This document shows, one piece after another, positions 15,095-23,637 of a DNA stretch of 28,084 nt (position 1 is its first letter; the number at the start of each line of letters is the position of its first letter). The notes below the pieces were generated by a model. That model had not been told where the DNA came from. It made no database searches and saw only the letters and a list, made by a program, of their open reading frames with translations. This stretch comes from Betaproteobacteria bacterium (lineage in GTDB: Bacteria; Pseudomonadota; Gammaproteobacteria; Burkholderiales; SG8-41), in assembly GCA_025363575.1 (NCBI GenBank), contig JANYDM010000075.1, positions 1 to 28,084 of the forward strand, read 5' to 3'. The translations under genes and the position numbers were made by a program.

Positions 15095-16060
15095 GTGGCA
15101 GTGACCGTACGTATCGTGTGCGCCGTATCGCTGTGCGTTGCAACGGCCGCCGTATTCGCCGCCTATCCCGACCGGCCGCTGCGCTACATTCTCGGCAGCG
15201 CAGCCGGCGGCGGGCCGGATGTCGCGTCGCGCGTCGTCATGGCTGAATTGAGCCGACAGACCGGGCAGCAGGTCATCGTCGACAACCGCCCCGGCGCGAG
15301 CGGCGTGCTCGGCATGGAATTGATTGCGCGCGCGACGCCCGACGGTTACACCATGGGCCACGGCAATATCAACACGATGGCTATCAACCGCAGCGTGCTG
15401 GGCAAGTTGCCGTACGATCCCGACCGCGACCTGCAGGCGGTGGTCCTCATGTACAACTCGCCGAACCTGCTCGCGGTGACACTGACGTTGCCGGTGAAGT
15501 CGGTGCAGGAGTTGATTGACTACGCGAAGAAGAACCCGGACAAGCTGGCATTTGCCTCGACCGGCAACGGGTCGAGCGTGCACGTCGGCATGGAGCTTTT
15601 CAAGCTGATGACCGGTACGCAGATGGTGCATGTGCCGTACAAGGCGGCGATGGTGGCGATCACGGATCTGAGCGCGGGACGCGTGCAGTTGATGGCCGAT
15701 AATATCCAGTCGATAGGCCCGCACGTAAAGACGGGCAGATTGCGCGGACTCGCTGTCACCAGCGGGCGCCGCGTACCGGCATTTTCCGACTTGCCGACCG
15801 TCGCTGAAGCCGGCGTGCCGGGATTCGATGTCAGCGCCTGGGCGGGCGCGGTCGTGCCGGCCGGCGTGCCGAAGCCGGTGATTGCGCAGCTCAACGCCGA
15901 AATCAACAAGGCGCTGGCGACTGCCGTGGTGCGCGAAAAATTTCCGGAGATGGGTCTCGAAATCGTTGGCGGTACGCCCGAACTCTATGCGGCGCATATA
16001 AAAAGCGAAGCGGCGAAGTGGGCCGATGTGGTCAAACGGTCGGGCGCAAAGATTGACTAG
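15095..16060 (+). CDS. Bug-family tricarboxylate transporter substrate receptor
   Basis: This 321-residue periplasmic receptor starts at GTG 15095 with an AGGAGGG site just upstream. The signal peptide MAVTVRIVCAVSLCVATAAV ends near FAAYP. Landmarks: YPDRPLRYILGSAAGGGPDV, PDGYTMG, NPDKLAFASTGNGSS, HVPYKAAMVAI and LPTVAEAGVPGFD. The first loop (LGSAAGGGPD) and the loop normally reading PYKGGGPA, here PYKAAMVA, differ clearly from the other receptors in the window. A different ligand is therefore likely. It is divergent from an amidase, suggesting uptake of an amide. Confidence 0.92.
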   Translation: MAVTVRIVCAVSLCVATAAVFAAYPDRPLRYILGSAAGGGPDVASRVVMAELSRQTGQQVIVDNRPGASGVLGMELIARATPDGYTMGHGNINTMAINRSVLGKLPYDPDRDLQAVVLMYNSPNLLAVTLTLPVKSVQELIDYAKKNPDKLAFASTGNGSSVHVGMELFKLMTGTQMVHVPYKAAMVAITDLSAGRVQLMADNIQSIGPHVKTGRLRGLAVTSGRRVPAFSDLPTVAEAGVPGFDVSAWAGAVVPAGVPKPVIAQLNAEINKALATAVVREKFPEMGLEIVGGTPELYAAHIKSEAAKWADVVKRSGAKID

Positions 16061-16085
16061 ACCTTTGCTTGGCGCGCGAAGACGA

Positions 16086-17606
16086 TCAAGCTTTGCCGGG
16101 CTCGTCGGCTGCGGCCGGTACTGTTTCAGCGGCGATGTTTTTCGCCTGCCATAGCGACACCGGCGGAATCCGGCTGGCGATAAAAGCGCCTAACGCGGTG
16201 ACGCAGGCGGCCATCGCGAAGGCTATGTGGAACGCATGCGTGACCGCCGTAGCGGGCGCGCCGGTGTCGGCCTGCGCGAGTTTAGAGATATCGACATCGG
16301 GCATCAGCGCGTAAACCACGGCGCCGAACAATGCGGCGCCTGACGCGGCGCCCACTGACCTGAACAGCGAGACCATGGACGTGACTGCGCCCAGCCGCGT
16401 GCGCCCGGCCACCGTCTGCACCACGACCTGATTGATCGGCATGATCACGCCAAAGCCGAGGCCGGTGATGAATCCCAGGAAGCCGACCACCATCGGTCTG
16501 GGCGCGAGCATGGCAAGCACCAGTAATGCTGCGCTCGACAGCGCGAGCCCCGACACCGGCACCCACTTGGCGCGCCCGGTGCGAGCGACGAAGCGTCCTG
16601 CCGCCAGTGAACCGAGGACCATGCCGGCCGTCAGGGGCAACAAGAGCAGGCCCGAATGCAGCGCGCTGACGCGGTGGCCAAGCTGCAAATAGATAGGCAG
16701 AAAAAATACCATCGCGAACATGCTGGATGCAAATATCAGCGTCGTGATCAATGACAGCAGGATGGCTTTGTCGCGCAGCAGGTCCACCGGCAGAAATGGC
16801 GCTGCATTGCCGCGTTCGCGCACGACCAGCATGGCAAGCGCCGTGATCGATATCGCCAGCAGCATGGCGCTCGTCGCTGACAGCCAAGCGAAATGATGTC
16901 CTCCTGAAGTTAGCCAGTAAAGGCCGGACACCGTGCACGCTGCGAACAGCAGGATACCCGGGACGTCATGCGCGCTGCGCTGGCCCGGATGCGGCTCGCC
17001 GCGCGGCAGTTTGCGCAGGCGCCAAATCGCGAACGCGGCCAGGGGTAGATTGGCGAGGAACAGCCAGCGCCAGCTCAAGTGCGATACTACGATGCCGCCG
17101 ACGATCGGGCCGCTGACGCTGGCCAGCGTAAACACCATCGCAAAGTAGGCCTGATAGCGCACGCGCTCGCGCGGCGCGATGAGCTCGCCGATCAGCGCCT
17201 GCGACAGCGTCATGAGGCCGGCGCCGCCGAGGCCCTGCACGACGCGCGCGGCGATCAGCTGCGGCAGTGATTGCGCAAGACCGCAGACGAGCGACCCGAG
17301 CGTAAAAATGCCCACCGCTACTAGCAGCATTTCGCGGCGGCCGCGCTGGTCGCCGAGCCGGCCATAGAGCGGCACCACCGATGCGGACGACAATAGATAA
17401 GCGACTGCGATCCACGACGTGTCCGTGAGCCCGCCCAGCGACGCCGCGATCGCGGGCGTTGCGGTCGCCAGCAGCGTCTGATCGACGGCCGCCATGAACA
17501 TGGGCAGGAATACCGCCATGAACAGATTCAGAAACTGTTCGCGCGTGACTGTGCTGCCGGGCCCGGCGGCGGCTGGAACCGGAACTGCGGAAGCTGTGGA
17601 TTTCAT
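16086..17606 (-). CDS. DHA2-type MFS transporter (EmrB/QacA-like)
   Basis: This inner-membrane drug/proton antiporter-like permease has about 506 residues and roughly 14 hydrophobic segments. Motifs of the DHA2 branch are visible: FMAAVDQTLLATATPAIA in helix 1, the loop 2-3 motif GRLGDQRGRREML, and the helix 5 antiporter motif near GLGGAGLMTLSQALIGELI and VSGPIVGG. ATG 17606 is chosen; a GTG at 17633 would add nine residues. The gene is the last of a minus-strand series (dioxygenase, EthD-like protein, Bug receptor, TPP enzyme). A role in export of a toxic intermediate is possible but unproven. Confidence 0.9.
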   Translation of the reverse strand: MKSTASAVPVPAAAGPGSTVTREQFLNLFMAVFLPMFMAAVDQTLLATATPAIAASLGGLTDTSWIAVAYLLSSASVVPLYGRLGDQRGRREMLLVAVGIFTLGSLVCGLAQSLPQLIAARVVQGLGGAGLMTLSQALIGELIAPRERVRYQAYFAMVFTLASVSGPIVGGIVVSHLSWRWLFLANLPLAAFAIWRLRKLPRGEPHPGQRSAHDVPGILLFAACTVSGLYWLTSGGHHFAWLSATSAMLLAISITALAMLVVRERGNAAPFLPVDLLRDKAILLSLITTLIFASSMFAMVFFLPIYLQLGHRVSALHSGLLLLPLTAGMVLGSLAAGRFVARTGRAKWVPVSGLALSSAALLVLAMLAPRPMVVGFLGFITGLGFGVIMPINQVVVQTVAGRTRLGAVTSMVSLFRSVGAASGAALFGAVVYALMPDVDISKLAQADTGAPATAVTHAFHIAFAMAACVTALGAFIASRIPPVSLWQAKNIAAETVPAAADEPGKA

Positions 17607-17708
17607 TGCATCTTGTTCTTGGTTGGATGCCACAGCAGATATGACCGGGGCCGCGCGCGGCGGTTCACACCGCGCTCAAGCACTGCAAAAGCCCGTGCTG
17701 CGTCGAGC

Positions 17709-19307
17709 TCAGAAATGCCGCGAGGCCGTGACCGGTTTTACCGCGGGATCGAGTTTCAGTTCCAGTAGCGTGTTCGCTTTGACTGTGCCTTTGAGTTTCG
17801 CGAGAAATACAGTCAATTCGTTTTCGCTTGCAGCTTTTGCATACTTCCAGTCGTAAAGCGTCGCGAGTCCGCTGAAATCGATCACCGGCGGTTCGATCGT
17901 GAAGAGGTCGAGCGGTTTGCCGGTCAGCCGGCTCGCCGCTTCGTTGAGTGTGGCGTAGCGCCGATTAGACAAGACGACCAGCAGGAGTTTCGCGCCGTGA
18001 TGCGCCGCGGTCCACAGCGCTTCGCTCGCGTAGAGCGCCGAGCCATCGCCGATGATCGCGACGACCTGCCGGCCGGGATTGCCGATTGCCGCGCCGACGG
18101 AAGCCGCCAGTCCCCAGCCGATGCCGCCGCTGCCGTTGATCAGGTATTCGCCTGCGCGCAGGTTCATCCATTGCCGCACGTCGGACGTGGAAAGCCCGGA
18201 CTCGTCGAACCAGATTGCATCGGGAAATGCCGCGAGCAGCGCGTGCACGGCGCGCGACGGATGAAATATTTTTTTCTGCGCCGGCGGCAACGCGGTATGC
18301 AGTCGTTGCGGCTTAATCGCGGCACGTTTAATGTCGAGCGCGCGAGCGATGGCGGTGAGGCCGGCGCGCGTGTCCGTCACCGTCGCCAGATCGAATTCGC
18401 CATCGACGGCGCGCGCCCGCGCATTGTTGCCGATCCAGAGCTTGGTTTGCGGCAGGCTGACCTCGCTGTAGAGCGTTGTTCTCATCCCGGTGCCGCCGAC
18501 GAAAAACAGCAAATCGTGATGCGCGAGACGTTCGGAAATCTGCTTGAAGCTGGGCGGCAGATAGCCCGCATAGCACGGCGACGAGCTGTCGATGGGCAGT
18601 GCCGCGGTGTAGGGCGCGACATAGACCGGCGCAGCCAGCGCGCGGGCCAGTTTATCGAGCTCGTCACTCGCATTGTTCCAATGCACGTCTTCGGCTGCGA
18701 TGAATGCAGGGCGCTGTGCTTTCTTCAGCGCGCGTGCATAGCGTTGCGCTGTCATCGCGGTTAGCGCAGCGAGCGCCGGGACGTCGATGCGCGGCGCTTT
18801 GGCAGTGAGTTCCAGTTCGAGCAGATCGGGCGGGCAGATCAGCGCCACCGGGCCGAACGGCGGCGTCATTACGGAGCGCAATGCATTGCGCAGGTTCGCA
18901 ACCGCATCCGATCTCGTATTGAGGCCGAACACGGCTTTGCAGACCGAGCCCGCCATCTTCTCGAGTGGCCCCCACAGGATAGGCTGCGTATGCAGAAAGC
19001 GGCGGTCCTGTCCGCCGACCAACACGAGCAGCGGAGTTTGCGCGATGCCGGCGGTGTAGAGGCCGCCCATGCCGTTGCCCAGGCCCGGCGCGACATGCAG
19101 ATTGACCACGCCGAGCGTGCGCTTCGCGCGCGCATAGCCGTCGGCCATCGGCACCGCGGCGACTTCCGATAGCGCAACGACGTAGTCGAGCTGGCGGCGG
19201 CGCTCGCACATGCGCACGAGCGGAATTTCGGTGGTGCCGGGATTGCCGAAGATATGGCGCACACCATTGGCTTCGAGAGTCTGCAGCAGCAGTTCGGCGA
19301 TTTTCAT
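17709..19307 (-). CDS. TPP-dependent enzyme, benzoylformate decarboxylase-like
   Basis: This 532-residue thiamine pyrophosphate enzyme is of the benzoylformate decarboxylase/acetolactate synthase superfamily. The PYR domain holds FGNPGTTEIP (20-29) and Glu48, which activates TPP. His71 in VVNLHVAPG corresponds to catalytic His70 of benzoylformate decarboxylase, while the usual Ser26 position is Thr25. The PP domain has the Mg-TPP motif IIGDGSALYASEALWTAA with the Asp near residue 421. The start is ATG 19307, since a TTG at 19343 would add an atypical leader. It follows a Bug receptor by 54 bases. It probably decarboxylates an aromatic or branched 2-oxoacid, which is consistent with an aldehyde or 2-oxoacid pathway; the precise substrate is unknown. 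Confidence 0.85.
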   Translation of the reverse strand: MKIAELLLQTLEANGVRHIFGNPGTTEIPLVRMCERRRQLDYVVALSEVAAVPMADGYARAKRTLGVVNLHVAPGLGNGMGGLYTAGIAQTPLLVLVGGQDRRFLHTQPILWGPLEKMAGSVCKAVFGLNTRSDAVANLRNALRSVMTPPFGPVALICPPDLLELELTAKAPRIDVPALAALTAMTAQRYARALKKAQRPAFIAAEDVHWNNASDELDKLARALAAPVYVAPYTAALPIDSSSPCYAGYLPPSFKQISERLAHHDLLFFVGGTGMRTTLYSEVSLPQTKLWIGNNARARAVDGEFDLATVTDTRAGLTAIARALDIKRAAIKPQRLHTALPPAQKKIFHPSRAVHALLAAFPDAIWFDESGLSTSDVRQWMNLRAGEYLINGSGGIGWGLAASVGAAIGNPGRQVVAIIGDGSALYASEALWTAAHHGAKLLLVVLSNRRYATLNEAASRLTGKPLDLFTIEPPVIDFSGLATLYDWKYAKAASENELTVFLAKLKGTVKANTLLELKLDPAVKPVTASRHF

Positions 19308-19320
19308 AGAACGTTCTATG
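19305..19320. promoter_or_regulatory. Perfect 16-bp palindrome over the TPP-enzyme start codon
   Basis: CATAGAACGTTCTATG is a perfect palindrome whose left end (plus strand) is the start codon of the TPP-enzyme gene on the minus strand. It could be an operator for a dimeric regulator or affect translation initiation. Confidence 0.4.
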
Positions 19321-19361
19321 CCATGCGTCGATTTCGATTGCAAGCGCAGTCGCTGAGCCCG

Positions 19362-20330
19362 CTATTCGAAGCGCAGGTGGTTGTCGCGCGCGACTTTGCC
19401 CCACTTGGCGGTTTCCGCGCGCAGAAATTTCGCGAATCCGTCCGGCGTGTCAGTCTTGGGTTCAGCGCCTTCCTGGCCCAGGAGGTCGGTCATGAAAGGT
19501 TCGCGCTGGATTTTCACGAATTCGGCGTTCAGCCGATTGATGACCGAGGCAGGGGTCCGCGCCGGTGCGACTACACCCCACCAGCCGACGAATTCATAAC
19601 CGGCAACGCCCGACTCGGCGACCGTAGGCACATTGGGCAGGCTCGCGGAGCGCCGTACGGACGATACCGCCAAGGCGCGCAGTCGGCCTGACTTCAGGTG
19701 CTGCTGCACGGACAGTATGGTGGTGAAGCCCAGCGGCACGCGGCCTGAAAGCAGATCGAGCATTGCCGGTCCGCCGCCCTTGTAATGAATCGGCGTCATC
19801 TGCATGCCGCTCAGCGCAATCAGCAGCTCCATCGGTATGTGCGTGGAACTGCCGCTGCCCGAAGTCGAGTAATTCAGCTTGCCGGGGTTTGCTTTGACAT
19901 AGTTGACGAGATCCGCAACCGACGCGACCGGCAGGGATGGATGTGCGACCAGCACGGTCGGCGATGTCGCCAGCAGCGAAACCGGCGCAAAATCGTGCAG
20001 CGCGTCGTAAGGCAGTTTGCCCATCATCGCCGGATTGATCGCGAAGTTGATGTTGACCATCAACAACGTGTAGCCGTCGGGCAGGGCGCGCGCTGCCATC
20101 TCGGTGCCAATGACCGCGTTCGCGCCGCCGCGATTGTCAACGACGACGGACTGATTGAGTTTTTCCGCCAGTTTGGCGCCGGACAAGCGGGCGACGATGT
20201 CGTTGGTGCCGCCAGGGGCGAACGGCACGATAAAGCGGATGGGACGGTCGGGATACGACTGTGCGCACGCAATGCTCGGGGCCAGAATGCAGAAAACCGC
20301 CAGGCTGCGGCGCAGAAAATCGATGCTCAC
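19362..20330 (-). CDS. Bug-family tricarboxylate transporter substrate receptor
   Basis: This 322-residue periplasmic receptor starts at GTG 20330, preceded by GAGGAG eight bases upstream. The signal peptide is MSIDFLRRSLAVFCILAPSI, with cleavage near ACAQS. Landmarks: SYPDRPIRFIVPFAPGGTND, PDGYTLL, NPGKLNYSTSGSGSS, PIHYKGGGPAMLD and LPNVPTVAESGVAGYE. It lies between an EthD-like gene (42 bases upstream) and a TPP enzyme (54 bases downstream) on the same strand, so it probably recognises the substrate of that pathway. Confidence 0.93.
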   Translation of the reverse strand: MSIDFLRRSLAVFCILAPSIACAQSYPDRPIRFIVPFAPGGTNDIVARLSGAKLAEKLNQSVVVDNRGGANAVIGTEMAARALPDGYTLLMVNINFAINPAMMGKLPYDALHDFAPVSLLATSPTVLVAHPSLPVASVADLVNYVKANPGKLNYSTSGSGSSTHIPMELLIALSGMQMTPIHYKGGGPAMLDLLSGRVPLGFTTILSVQQHLKSGRLRALAVSSVRRSASLPNVPTVAESGVAGYEFVGWWGVVAPARTPASVINRLNAEFVKIQREPFMTDLLGQEGAEPKTDTPDGFAKFLRAETAKWGKVARDNHLRFE

Positions 20331-20372
20331 AACTTTGCTCCTCTGCGCTGCCCCGTTGTGCAGGGCCGGTGA

Positions 20373-21020
20373 CTACGCGTGGCGCTGGCCCGGCAGCACG
20401 AGCTTGCACATGCTGCGCCGCGTATTTTGAAAGAGTGAGCGCATCTTGGCGGTCCATGGCGTCTTGCGTGCCTGCAGACCGGCGGGGCTTTCGAATGCGT
20501 CTTTGTCCGTCAACTCGTACGCAGTCAGGTATTTCGGGTTGCCACCGACCGCGGCATAGCGCCGCGCACGAATAACGCCGTTCACAGTCACCAGCCGCGG
20601 CAGATGTTCGTTGTCGTACCACTCATTGTATTCATCGACGATAGTGTCGGGTATGTCGGTTTGTACGATATAGAGCCACGGCGTATCCTCTGCCGGTTTC
20701 GCGCCGACGTCGCGCATCAGGCGGAAATTCATGCGCTCGCGATCTTCGCCATAGAACGTGCGGATCCGGCGCGACCACGGGGTGGGATTGGCGACGACTT
20801 CCTGGAACGCGGGGCCGGGCTCGAAATGCTCGTCGGCGACGTCGTACCAAGCTAGATACTTCGGCTTGGCGTCTTCGACCACATAGCGGCGCGCGCTGCT
20901 GACGCCCGGCAACCCGACCATCTGGTTGATATGCTCGAGGTTGTACCAGGCGTTGAATTCTTCTTCGCGTTCCAGCGGAACGTGCAGCCAGACAGTGACG
21001 AGCGCTTTTGCTTCGGCCAT
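20373..21020 (-). CDS. Tandemly duplicated dimeric alpha-beta barrel (EthD/DUF-type) protein
   Basis: This 215-residue protein has two homologous ferredoxin-like halves (about 6-105 and 113-210). The first half holds FNAWYNLEHINQMVGLPGV and SSARRYVV; the second holds YNEWYDNEHLPRLVTVNGV and RARRYAAV. The repeated W-Y-x2-EH and RRY motifs show an internal duplication, so one chain can form the barrel that usually requires a dimer. Related EthD-type proteins act on or bind aromatic or ring intermediates in degradation pathways, but the reaction is generally undefined. The ATG at 21020 lacks a clear ribosome site. It is part of the series from the dioxygenase to the MFS gene. Confidence 0.8.
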   Translation of the reverse strand: MAEAKALVTVWLHVPLEREEEFNAWYNLEHINQMVGLPGVSSARRYVVEDAKPKYLAWYDVADEHFEPGPAFQEVVANPTPWSRRIRTFYGEDRERMNFRLMRDVGAKPAEDTPWLYIVQTDIPDTIVDEYNEWYDNEHLPRLVTVNGVIRARRYAAVGGNPKYLTAYELTDKDAFESPAGLQARKTPWTAKMRSLFQNTRRSMCKLVLPGQRHA

Positions 21021-21030
21021 TTGGAATCAG

Positions 21031-21092
21031 GATTGAGGATTGAGGAGTGAGGATCGAGATTTGAGTTAAAGATTGAACGCTCCTCAATCCTC
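21031..21092. repeat. GATTGA repeat with 13-bp inverted arms in an intercistronic gap
   Basis: The stretch begins with GGATTGAGGATTGAGGAGTG and is related to the repeat at 836-888. GAGGATTGAGGAG (21035-21047) is the exact reverse complement of CTCCTCAATCCTC (21080-21092), giving a 13-bp stem with a 32-base loop between the dioxygenase and EthD-like genes. It could be an intercistronic attenuator or RNA stabiliser. Confidence 0.6.
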
Positions 21093-21097
21093 GCTTC

Positions 21098-22015
21098 TTA
21101 AACGGCGGCGCTGCCTCGCACGGTCGTGCGGTGCATCAGGCGCCGCAACGGCAGGTCGTAATCGAAAGTCGCCTTGTGCTGCACGGAGCAATTGTCCCAC
21201 AGCAGAAGATCGCCCGCCTGCCAGTGGTGGGTATAGACAAATTCGGGCTTGATGATGTGCTGATAAAGCTCGGCGAGCAATGCATCGCCTTCTGCTTTCG
21301 GCACGCCGACGAGGGCCGACGTGTGGGCCTCGTTGATGAACAGGCCTTTACGTTTGGTCACCGGGTGAGTGCGCACGACGGGCGTCTCGACGTCCGGCAC
21401 GGTCTTTAACTGTTCCTCGGACGGCATGTGCTCCTGGATTACGCGCCCGCCGCGCGCTTCTTCCTCTTTCTGCACTTGCATATTTTTGGTGCGGTAGTAA
21501 CGGTAGCTGTGCACGTTCTTCAATCCCTGCAGGCGGGCTTTCGTCGCCTCCGGCAACGCCTCATAGGCTGCCGTCGTGCTGGCAAAACTGGTATCGCCGA
21601 GGACGCGGCCGTCCTTGACGGGCACTTCGGCGGCAAACAGCGCCGACAGCATGCTCGGTTCGGCCTTGTACGAGAGATCGCTGTGCCAGAAGCGGCCGGC
21701 ATCCTGCGAGCCGATCGCTTTGCCGTGTTCATCGAGCAAGTTGGAGACGACCAGAATCTCCGGATGGCCCGGCAAGCGGCTTTCCTTGCGCACGTGCTGC
21801 TCGAGTATGCCGAAGCGGCGCGTGAATGCGACTTGCTGCGCGGGCGTGATCTTCTGGTTGCGAAAAAAAGCCACTTCATTGTCGAAGAAAATTTCCGCGA
21901 TGCGGGCAAACGTTTCGTCGTCGAGCGGCTGCGAGAGGTCGACGCCGCAGATTTCGGCGCCCAGGTGTTTGCCGATGCGCCTGACAGTGATGTTAGGTCG
22001 GGTAGCTGTAAGCAT
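21098..22015 (-). CDS. TauD/TfdA-family Fe(II)/2-oxoglutarate dioxygenase
   Basis: This 305-residue cytoplasmic oxygenase of the TauD/TfdA family couples 2-oxoglutarate decarboxylation to hydroxylation of a substrate. The iron triad is His111 and Asp113 in FWHSDLSYK and His280 in WDNCSVQHKAT. The 2-oxoglutarate-binding Arg is near Arg291, in the segment LPLRRLMHRTTVRG. The conserved FFRNQKITPAQQ lies at 50-61. Start at ATG 22015 with an AAGGAG site gives MLTATRPNITVRRIG. The gene is divergent from a LysR regulator and heads the minus-strand catabolic series. Its substrate may be a sulfonate, phenoxyacid or other acid. Confidence 0.93.
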   Translation of the reverse strand: MLTATRPNITVRRIGKHLGAEICGVDLSQPLDDETFARIAEIFFDNEVAFFRNQKITPAQQVAFTRRFGILEQHVRKESRLPGHPEILVVSNLLDEHGKAIGSQDAGRFWHSDLSYKAEPSMLSALFAAEVPVKDGRVLGDTSFASTTAAYEALPEATKARLQGLKNVHSYRYYRTKNMQVQKEEEARGGRVIQEHMPSEEQLKTVPDVETPVVRTHPVTKRKGLFINEAHTSALVGVPKAEGDALLAELYQHIIKPEFVYTHHWQAGDLLLWDNCSVQHKATFDYDLPLRRLMHRTTVRGSAAV

Positions 22016-22108
22016 GAATGACTCCTTGGGGGTAGGTGGAGACGCGGTGCATTCCCAGTCAGGCCGCCACGTTAACAGCGATCGACCATGTAATAAAATG
22101 ATAAAACC

Positions 22109-22136
22109 GTATATTTCTATACATTTCCGATATAGT
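22109..22136 (+). promoter_or_regulatory. LysR promoter/operator candidate
   Basis: GTATATTTCTATAC (22109-22122) is a perfect 5+4+5 inverted repeat in an A/T-rich island of the divergent dioxygenase/LysR gap. TATAGT at 22131-22136 is a plausible -10 element for the LysR gene, placing the palindrome over the -35 region. The position fits autorepression or control of both divergent genes. Confidence 0.4.
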
Positions 22137-22145
22137 GAGCGGGCT

Positions 22146-23087
22146 GTGACGCTGAAACAACTCAGGTTCTTGCGCGAAATCGCGCGCCAGTCGCTGAATA
22201 TCTCCAGTGCGGCCCTGGCGCTGCACACCTCGCAGCCCGGGGTCAGCCGTCAGTTGCAGGAACTCGAGCGTGAGCTCGGCGTCGACTTGCTCGTGCGTCG
22301 CAAGAACCGCGTGCTCGCGCTAACGGCCGCAGGGCAGGCTGTGCTGGTGTCGGCGCGGCGCATGCTCGACGAGGCGGACAACATCCGCTTGATTGCGGAG
22401 GACTTACGCAACGAGCGCGGTGGACGCCTGGCGCTGGCCACCAGCCATTTGCATGCGCGCTATACGCTCTTGGCGCCAGTCAAGGAATTCACCAGGCGCC
22501 ATCCCGAAGTGCAACTGCACCTGCTGCAGGCAGATCCGGACGAGGTGCCGCGATTGATAGAAGCCAACGAAGCCGACGTCGGCATCAGCACCGACGTGAC
22601 CGGCTCGCATCCGGCGCTGGCGCTGCTGCCCAGCGGCGTGCTTCGTCGCAGCGTCATCACGCCGAAGGGGCATCCGCTGGCGGCGAAAAAGAAAATCACG
22701 CTGGCGGATGTCGCGCGCTATTCCATCGTCGGCTACAGCCCGCGCTCGCGCGGCGGCCAGATCATCGCGAAAACCTTTCGCGATCACGGCATCGAAGCGC
22801 GCTTCGTCGTCAGCGCCAGCGACTCAGACGTCATCAAGGCCTACGTCGAGGAGGGGCTGGGCATAGCGATTGTGCCAACCCTGGCGGTTGGCGGCGTGTC
22901 GACGCGGCTGCAGGTCGTGGATGCGACGCATCTGTTCCCGAAGAGCGTCACCATCATCAGCCTGCGGCGCGATATCTATCTACGCCGATATCTGACCGAT
23001 TTCATCCAGATGCTGGAGCCCCGGTTTACGCGCGATGCAATTTATCGGGCGATGAATGCAAACGGGGGTGCAGGCGCGAGAAGCTGA
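22146..23087 (+). CDS. LysR-family transcription regulator (CysB/Cbl-like)
   Basis: This 313-residue regulator starts at GTG 22146 (MTLKQLRFLREIARQSLNIS). The N-terminal winged helix-turn-helix at about 18-55 reads SSAALALHTSQPGVSRQLQE and ELGVDLLVRRKNR, the classical LysR DNA-binding region. The effector domain (about 90-300) has the CysB-like features GRLALATSHLHARYTLLAPV and YVEEGLGIAIVPTLA. Such proteins sense sulfur or carbon metabolites. It is divergent from the TauD-like dioxygenase and likely activates the downstream catabolic series. A longer upstream reading from 21576 runs through the dioxygenase gene and is not the start. Confidence 0.9.
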   Translation: MTLKQLRFLREIARQSLNISSAALALHTSQPGVSRQLQELERELGVDLLVRRKNRVLALTAAGQAVLVSARRMLDEADNIRLIAEDLRNERGGRLALATSHLHARYTLLAPVKEFTRRHPEVQLHLLQADPDEVPRLIEANEADVGISTDVTGSHPALALLPSGVLRRSVITPKGHPLAAKKKITLADVARYSIVGYSPRSRGGQIIAKTFRDHGIEARFVVSASDSDVIKAYVEEGLGIAIVPTLAVGGVSTRLQVVDATHLFPKSVTIISLRRDIYLRRYLTDFIQMLEPRFTRDAIYRAMNANGGAGARS

Positions 23088-23112
23088 TCGCGTCAGGGCG
23101 AAGCTGGAGCCA

Positions 23113-23595
23113 TTATTGTTTTTCCGGCATCGCCGAAGAATGATGGCTCGTGATCAGCCACTGTGAGCCATCCCAGCGATACGTGTAGCTGTAGCGGCCC
23201 GCGACGACTGCGCCGGTTTTGGCGAACGTGAACGTGTAGAGGCCGGCGTCGACGGCGCTGTTGCAGCCGAGCTCGATCGTGCGCATGTCGATTTTTCCCG
23301 ATGGGCGATTTTCAAGAAAATGATGGAAGTAATCTTCTTTTTCCGCCGGGGTAAGCCGTGGCTTGTTCGACACCGTCGGCAACAGAATCGACCGCTGCGC
23401 GTAGTTCGCAACCACCTTCTGAGGATCGCCGGTTTGCAGCGAGCGGTTCCAGCGATCGAACAATGTCGCGATTTCCTGTTCGGAGGTGGCTTTGCATGCT
23501 TCCGTGCGCGAGCCCGCGGCGCCGTCCGACGGATTTTGATTTGCCGCGCATCCGCTCAGGGCGGCGGCTATCAGGAACATAGGCATCAATTTCAT
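23113..23595 (-). CDS. SnoaL/DUF4440-like lipoprotein
   Basis: This 160-residue protein starts at ATG 23595 with a GGAGAG site. The N-terminus MKLMPMFLIAAALSGCAANQ is a lipoprotein signal with Cys16 as the lipid site (lipobox LSGC), so it would be anchored on the periplasmic side. The rest is an NTF2/SnoaL-like domain: EIATLFDRWNRSLQTGDPQK, a PTVSNKPRLTPAEKEDYFHHF segment, and a C-terminal YRWDGSQWLITSHHSS, typical of DUF4440/CaMKII-association-domain proteins. Its ligand is unknown. It is divergent from the beta-propeller gene and convergent with LysR. Confidence 0.82.
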   Translation of the reverse strand: MKLMPMFLIAAALSGCAANQNPSDGAAGSRTEACKATSEQEIATLFDRWNRSLQTGDPQKVVANYAQRSILLPTVSNKPRLTPAEKEDYFHHFLENRPSGKIDMRTIELGCNSAVDAGLYTFTFAKTGAVVAGRYSYTYRWDGSQWLITSHHSSAMPEKQ

Positions 23596-23637
23596 TCGGA
23601 CTCTCCGTGGGTGATATTGCCGAGTCTGGCCTGACGG

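Noticed and set aside
14906..15997. 363-codon minus-strand open frame over a receptor and amidase start
   Set aside because: It overlaps two well-supported genes and resembles no protein family.
21576..22145. 190-residue N-terminal extension of the LysR regulator
   Set aside because: The extension runs antisense through the dioxygenase; LysR proteins begin directly with the helix-turn-helix at GTG 22146.
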